Origin: Turnera subulata
Lineage: Eukaryota > Streptophyta > Magnoliopsida > Malpighiales > Passifloraceae
Reading direction: 5' to 3'
Length of the DNA stretch: 64,000 nt
Assembly: GCA_028386065.3 (NCBI GenBank)
Contig: JAKUCV010006880.1
Span: 9,991 to 73,990, forward strand
Shown: one piece after another, positions 58,785 to 64,000 of the stretch
Layout of the letters: each line of letters begins with the position of its first letter
How positions within the stretch are numbered: the stretch's first letter is position 1
Made by a program: the position numbers and the translations under genes
The notes under the pieces: generated by a model
Told to the model about the DNA's origin: nothing
The model's input: only the letters and a program-made list of their open reading frames with translations
Databases searched by the model: none

Positions 58785-59398
58785 ATGCCTGCTCCATCAT
58801 CTGTCTTCTTTGTTCAGGGAGCCTCCTTAGGAAGGAGAAATCGGTTAGCCTATAGCTTGATAAATGAGCAACAAGAGGAACTGCCGAACGAGCTTGGGAG
58901 GATGCCTCGTTTGGTCTTCGTTGACGATCTCTACTCGTCCCGGTTCTTTGTCACTTCCATGAAGGAGACAATCTTCCTGAAGCACCAAAGTACCCTGCGA
59001 GCTTCCTTCTACGGCTCGGCCAATTCCATCATGTTCTTCATCTCTGACAGACTTCAGGAGTTCAGGCTGGTGCCTTCTTGCCAGACTCTGAATGAGGGCA
59101 GCTATTACCAAATTTCAATGACTGTTCAGAGCGTTCCGCGGGCAACTGGCTTACCACCCACTTGGCCAAAAGTTCGCCTTCTGGTTTGGAACTGCAGAGG
59201 AATCACTAGGCACTCCAATGAGTTCACACGTACCTTGAGAGATCTGAAGAACCAGTACAAGCCCAACATGGTTCTGCTCACAGAGACTTTATGGCAGCCT
59301 GAGGATAATCACAGTCTCATCCCACTTCATTTTCCTTCAGCAAACCAGTTCGAACTACATGGCCAAAACAATTCGGGCGGAATGTGGTTCTTTGATTA
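58785..59398 (+). pseudogene. Endonuclease-like (EEP) gene, truncated at the copia junction
   Basis: The open frame reads MPAPSSVFFVQGASLG, RRNRLAYSLINEQQEELP, LVFVDDLYSSRFFVTSM and YGSANSIMFFISDRLQEF (residues ~1-95). From ~128 it has VRLLVWNCRGITRHSNEF, LKNQYKPNMVLLTETLWQP and GGMWFFDY, the first third of a LINE-type endonuclease fold. After 59398 the frame runs into antisense copia sequence (WYLDSGCSK on the other strand). The catalytic C-terminal part is missing. A second, more damaged copy lies at 29256-29916. The N-terminal ~120 residues are unrecognised. Confidence 0.75.
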
Positions 59399-61217
59399 TG
59401 TACTTGGAGCATCCGCTATCAAGGTACCAAAGTACACTTGATGCCTTCAAGCATACCTACAAAACAAATCAATAGGTTTTTGGCACCCAAATCTTCTTGG
59501 GTCCTTGAGTGTTAGAGACATAATGGTAATGAGCTTCATTTTATGCCCAATGCCTATGCCTTGTGAAGCAAACGGGAGCAATATGTCTTATTCTATTGCA
59601 ATAATGACAAATAACATTTGGATTGTGCATTCTTCTAGGTTGATAATAGTTACTATATTGCCTATGTTTGTGCATTTTACTAACCTTGTTTTCCTTAGGT
59701 TGTACCTTAGGTTTCCTAGGTTTATTGTTCTTCTTTTTATGTTCATTCTTGAAACCTAGTCCATGCTTATGTGATTGTAAGTTACCTAAGATAGAATTTA
59801 GGTTCTTTTGAGGGGTGTTAAATTTTTTTAGTGTTGTTTCAAGTTCATTAACTTGTTCTTTTAATGTCTCACATGATGAACACTCCCTAGTTTTTTTTTT
59901 TAAGTTCTTCAACTTGTTCCCTTAATGACTTACATGATGAGCATTCCTTAATTGGACTTTCCGGTTTATTAGCACTCCTCTTTCCGTAAAACTTATTCTC
60001 TTCTTTAAGCTTTTCATTTTCACTTGACGCTTTCTCCATATCATTTTCTAGAGTTGCAAGTTGTTTCTTTAAGCCCTTATTAGTTCTAGATGCCGAAATA
60101 AATTCACTATAAGTGCATCAAATGCATTTTGCAATTCTTCATATGTAAAATCTTCATTTAGAGAAGTGGTACTTACCTCTTCCGGTTCTTCTTCCTTTTT
60201 CATGAGACATAGGTTGGCCGTTTCTTCTTCATCGCTATCGGATGATTCATCGCCGGAATCGTCTCCCCAAGAAATGTATGCCCTTTGCTTCTTGTAGGGC
60301 TTCTTTTCCTTTCCTTTCTTTGCCTTGGGGCACTTGGGCTTGATGTGCCCAACCTCTCCACACCCATAGCACTTAGGTGGACCGAAAAGCTTCCTCCCTT
60401 TCCTTTCAAATTCCTTCTTCAAGAATTTGTGAAATTTTCGGATGACTAGTCCTAGTTCTTGATCATCATCGCTAGAGTCCATTTCAGTGAGCTCTTGCGT
60501 CTTGAAGGTGGAAGCTTAGAGGGCTATGTCCTTCTTCTTAGGTTCCTGAAAAGAAGGTTTAAGAATTGTAGTTTCATAGGTTAGAAGATTACCTCTAAGA
60601 TCATCAATGGTTGTGTTCGATGTCCCGATGTTTTCATAGATTGCGTCGGCTTTAGAACGCCATTCGGGAGTGAGGCATCTAAGAAATTTTCTGACCAAGT
60701 CCTTGTCGGAGTAGACATTCTTGAGATCATGAAGGTTATTTACGATTTTTGAAAATCGATCGAACATCTCCTCTATTCTCTCGTTCTCCTTCATTCGAAA
60801 GAGTTTGTATTCTGCAATGAGGGAGTCGATTTTGGCCTCTCGAACTTGATCGGTTCCTTCGTAGGTGATTTCCAGCTTATCCCACATTTCTTTTGCGGTT
60901 GTGCAGCAAGAGATTTTCCGATAATCATCGAGGTTGACTACACAATATAGCATGTTGATTGCTTTGGCGTTGTTTTCAACCATCGTAATGTCTGCAGCGT
61001 CATACTCCGCCTCCGTCTTTGTCACGGTGGTTTCACCAACTTTCTTCGTCGGAATTTGCTCTCCGATCTTCATGATTCGCCAAAGAGCATAGTTGTTGGC
61101 TTGGAGAAAGATTCTCATCCTCTCCTTCCAGTAGCTGTAGTTGGTGCCATCAAAGAGCGGTGGACAAGTGGTTGATTGTCCTTCGAAAAGTCCTGCATAA
61201 TTACTTGAAGAAGCCAT
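59399..61217 (-). pseudogene. Sirevirus-like gag with two CCHC knuckles and protease start, disrupted
   Basis: ATG at 61215-61217 (MASSSNYAGLFEGQSTTCPP). The gag core has FDGTNYSYWKERMRIFL, KEMWDKLEITYEGTDQVREAKI and LKNVYSDKDLVRKFLRCLTPEW. After a TAA stop near 60516 the same frame continues to CYGCGEVGHIKPKC (CCHC) and an acidic stretch. A second frame at 59541-59912 has a coiled coil and CHYCNRIRHIAPVC, then KKIWVPK and WYLDSGCSK at 59400-59500 (the protease Asp-Ser-Gly). Gag packages element RNA in virus-like particles. At least one stop and one frameshift disable it. Confidence 0.85.
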
Positions 61218-61255
61218 GGAAAGTTCCTCTCAAACGGTTAAGTTTTTCAGAGAGT

Positions 61256-61270
61256 TTGGCTCCGCTACCA
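61256..61270 (-). promoter_or_regulatory. Candidate primer-binding site of the Sirevirus-like element
   Basis: On the minus strand TTGGTAGCGGAGCC follows the LTR end CTAACA by one or two bases. It resembles but does not equal the usual initiator-Met site TGGTATCAGAGC. Confidence 0.5.
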
Positions 61271-62042
61271 ATTGTTAGAATAGGTGCCCTACGCTAGGGG
61301 GGGTGAATAGTGTTTTATGGACAAATAAAAAACTTGCAGGAAATAATTGCGGAATTGAAAGAATGAAGGACACACCGAATTTTATACTGGTTCACACACA
61401 CAACTTGTGTGGCTAATCCAGTCCTCCGAGAGACTCTCTCGAAGATTTCACTATCTAGGTTAAGCTTCCGGGTGCTTAACAAACCGTATACAAACCTAGA
61501 GCTCGAGTCACACGAAACTCTACTTACTTGCTTGAAGAAACCTCACTTCAAGACTTCTCTCAAGGAAAGAACACACTCTTCCTATGAGTTGCTACAAGGG
61601 AACAATCCTCCCTTAAGGTGTATGACAACACTTAAAATCACTCAAACAAAAGCTCTCTCAAAGAGTGGATATGAGTAACAAGTAAAACTCTATAAAGACA
61701 ACTCTCAATACTCAAGGATATTAGCTCATAAAAATTGTAATGTATGTATGACAATGAATGCTTAAAATATAGAGAGTTGATTGATTCTAAACAGAGATGT
61801 AAATCCTCTATTTATATGTCTCAAAACATGTATGACCGTTATGGAATCAATCCAAAATACCTTTAGACAAAATAGCTTGGAATGTTGAAAAAGATGTCTG
61901 CTCAAAACGACACAACATCGATGTTTAAACTTAGAACATCGATGTTTGGCCAGTAAATTTGAATTATTGGACCAACGGTCATGAGAACATCGATGTTTAC
62001 AAAAGGGAACATCGATGTGTTTGCTAGTAAATATGAATTATT

Positions 62043-63575
62043 TGAAAGTATCCGGGCATGCAAATTTACAATCAAATGCAATAACATACGCAACGAAAAA
62101 ACCGGATACACATGGAGGATCCAAGTGAAGGGTAGCTAAACCGAATAACAATTTTTACGTACCTAAATCGGTTGAGGTCTTTCACCCAACTGTAGGGACG
62201 AATCAGCAAGAGCCGGACAGAAATCCCGCCCGTCTACGGTATCCACACGAACCGTGATAACTAGTTGGAATCGTCATATGATTACCAACCCGAGCACCCC
62301 CGAACTGATGTGCTAGCAGCAGGTTTCGGAAGCTAGAGTTTGTGGTATTTTCTTCTTTCTCAAAGAAGGTGTGTATGGTCTGAAACTCACAAGAACTCTC
62401 AAGACTCTCTCAAGGCTCAATACTCTGAAAAAATTTCAAACTCAAAGTGATGAATCCCCAAGCAAAATCAGATTATGCTTAATCAAATCCCACTCACAAA
62501 AGCAAGGGACAAAGTGGCCAACACCTTTGGCCACCACTAACTCTTGGTGGGATTACACATCACATGGTACTAATTATGGTTCAATAAATCAGACATTTAG
62601 TGAACCAAACCAGCCCAAAACGACCCTGGTCCAACCACGATCCAACCACAGTCCAACTATGGTCCAACCACAAACTCAAATACCTAGTTCAACCATAGTC
62701 CAACCATGGTTCAACCACCAGCTCGAATCAACGGCTCTAAGTGTATGACCCTGTAGGTACTTGTAACGTCCGACAATAATTGTAAACTCATTTACAATTA
62801 TAAGCAAAGAGCGGCGTCTAGCAACACATCATTGCTACCCGAACGACAAGATCAGTACTGATTCATATGCCTCGCAAACATGTCATCGTTCCTTCGTCCC
62901 ATTACCAAGATTAAACACGAGACATGGAATATGTCAATCTCGTATATGTTCAATCTCGGTTTCTTGATCCTCGAGTTAACCGCGTAAAACGGATACCTAT
63001 GATATCACCATATCATAATCTGAGCATGGCCATGCATTTACGGTTCAACTCTATCAAGATACCATTCGATAATATACCCGTTATATGGGTTGGACGAATC
63101 CTCTCTGGATCATACAAAACCCACTACACATTTATCATATACCCAATGATTACACTAAGGTCTACTCATTTATGAAATAGCCAAGAGTAATATCAAAGTA
63201 TACGACTCATATGTTGGGAACCTTGATGATCTCAGGTCTAAGGACAATACATATAAGAACCGCTATCGACAAACATATAACGTTCCATGTAGCATTCTTA
63301 TGTGGGTCGGTCCAGTCCACAAGTTCTCTAACTTGTACCCGTATGTAGAATTCATATCACATATAAATTCTCAACATACGCTAGTCTTAATTTATTATTA
63401 CAACCCATCCATAATAATAATCGACTAGGGATATTTAAGAATATAAAATATTCTAGGGTTATAAATATGTGCAAGCGTTTATCTCATAAACTATATTTAT
63501 TGGAATAACCTTGATGTGTATACATGACTACAAACAATCTTCCATTGATTGGCTTTTGGGCATATTACACTAACA
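62043..63575 (-). mobile_element. Solo LTR (1533 bp) inserted in the Sirevirus-like 5' LTR
   Basis: On the plus strand it runs from TGAAAGTATCC to CACTAACA and is flanked by TTATT at 62038-62042 and 63576-63580. Removing it restores the match to the other LTR (AATTATT joined to GAGTCCAACGG). It carries no coding domain. The minus strand is probably the sense strand, from the T/A-rich start TGTTAGTGTAATATG. An array of 11-bp TCCAACCACNN units lies at 62629-62719. Confidence 0.9.
62629..62719 (+). repeat. 11-bp tandem units within the solo LTR
   Basis: Four consecutive units of TCCAACCACGA type (62641 onward and just before), then further spaced copies (TTCAACCATAG, TCCAACCATGG, TTCAACCACCA). 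Confidence 0.8.
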
Positions 63576-64000
63576 TTATTGAGTCCAACGGTCACTAGAA
63601 CATCGATGTTTACTCACTGAACATCGATGTTCAATTGGTTCGGCAAAATCATTTTAAAGCTGATGATCATGGAAACATCGATGTTTACTTGAAGAACATC
63701 GATGTTCATTTGGTTCGGCAAAATCAATTTAAAGACATCAATTGATGGAACATCGATGTCTAAATTAAAAAATCGATGTTTTGCTGTTGTAAAACATTTT
63801 TCAAGTGCAACGGTCATGAGCACATCGATGTTTGGGATGCCAACATCGATGTTCTGAGCTACTGCCTGTTTTTGAAAGATTGTTTGAAGGCAGGAACTTC
63901 GATGTTTAAAACCAGAACATCGATGTTCATTGCTCAAAAAGCATTTTCATGATTGAAAGGATGCTATTGAATACATGAGTAAAATTGATTTTGTTTTGAG

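Larger units (their letters stand above)
57480..59398 (+). other. Foreign segment in antisense orientation within the Sirevirus-like element
   Basis: It replaces most of pol. It carries two plus-strand frames (57752-58135 and 58785-59398) and a promoter-like start. The 15-bp sequence ATACCTACAAAACAA occurs at 57465-57479 and at 59453-59467, but the right copy lies inside copia sequence. It may therefore be a recombination site rather than a true target-site duplication. The rest (58136-58784) holds no recognised gene. Confidence 0.7.
53916..64000 (-). mobile_element. Sirevirus-like copia element, chimeric, 5' LTR runs off the window
   Basis: On the minus strand: 5' LTR (61273 to beyond 64000, interrupted by another LTR at 62043-63575), gag with two CCHC knuckles (61217-59500), the protease start WYLDSGCSK, then loss of integrase, RT and RNase H. 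In their place is a plus-strand foreign segment (57480-59398). A palindrome array, an env-position frame (56803-55499), several polypurine tracts (55191-55420) and the 3' LTR (53916-55190) follow. Multiple polypurine tracts, two CCHC knuckles and palindrome-rich LTRs are known Sirevirus traits. Confidence 0.85.
61273..64000 (-). repeat. 5' LTR of the Sirevirus-like element, interrupted and incomplete
   Basis: 61273-62042 and 63576-64000 match the 3' LTR. The outer end is beyond the window. It carries the same paired palindrome array (pairs at 61916, 61988, 63601, 63676, 63751, 63823 and 63897). Confidence 0.88.

Overview
The window is nuclear DNA of a flowering plant, most likely a eudicot. 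It holds intron-rich genes with GT-AG splice sites, plant-specific protein families (TBL/PMR5 acetyltransferase, IDM1-like PHD/GNAT protein, asparagine synthetase), a plant tRNA-Gln and a dense layer of LTR retrotransposons and an L1-like LINE. The sequence alone does not fix the species.

Layout. 1-3736: 3' part of a Ty1/copia element with an uninterrupted pol frame and its 3' LTR. 5688-12880: a solo LTR (target-site duplication CTTGT) interrupted by a 5'-truncated L1-like LINE at 7373-11797 (target-site duplication CTGTTGTGTT). 15300-19661: asparagine synthetase with 13 coding exons and a readable promoter. 20640-24338: a convergent five-exon TBL/PMR5-type gene. 26542-26613: tRNA-Gln(CUG) with a weakened T arm. 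26918-33376: a decayed short-LTR copia element in an odd arrangement, flanked by two whole copies of a ~300-bp host sequence. 34922-41179: a nine-exon gene for an IDM1-like chromatin protein (Agenet, PHD, GNAT). 42-53 kb: mostly gene-free, with a solo LTR (46093-48058, duplication GGTAG) that carries an internal 426-bp tandem duplication, and fragments of other LTRs. 53010 to the end: an LTR fragment into which a Sirevirus-like copia element (minus strand, 53916 to beyond 64000) has inserted; that element in turn contains a foreign plus-strand segment (57480-59398) and, in its 5' LTR, another solo LTR (62043-63575, duplication TTATT).

The host genes are not an operon-like set. Asparagine synthetase and the TBL gene converge, with about 980 bp between their stop codons. 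The asparagine synthetase promoter has two G-boxes and a perfect 13-bp GCN4-type palindrome, which fits the known control of such genes by bZIP factors.

The most striking pattern is in the retroelements. Several unrelated LTR families here carry tandem arrays of short palindromes or hairpins, in most cases just upstream of the TATA box. The clearest is in the Sirevirus-like element: a 12-bp palindrome AACATCGATGTT occurs in pairs spaced almost exactly 21 bp, and the pairs repeat every 72-75 bp. A second copy of this array lies inside the element, directly upstream of a separate TATA box and an env-position reading frame. This looks like a duplicated promoter/enhancer cassette and is the best candidate for an undescribed system. 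All similarity statements come from reading motifs by eye; no database search was run.
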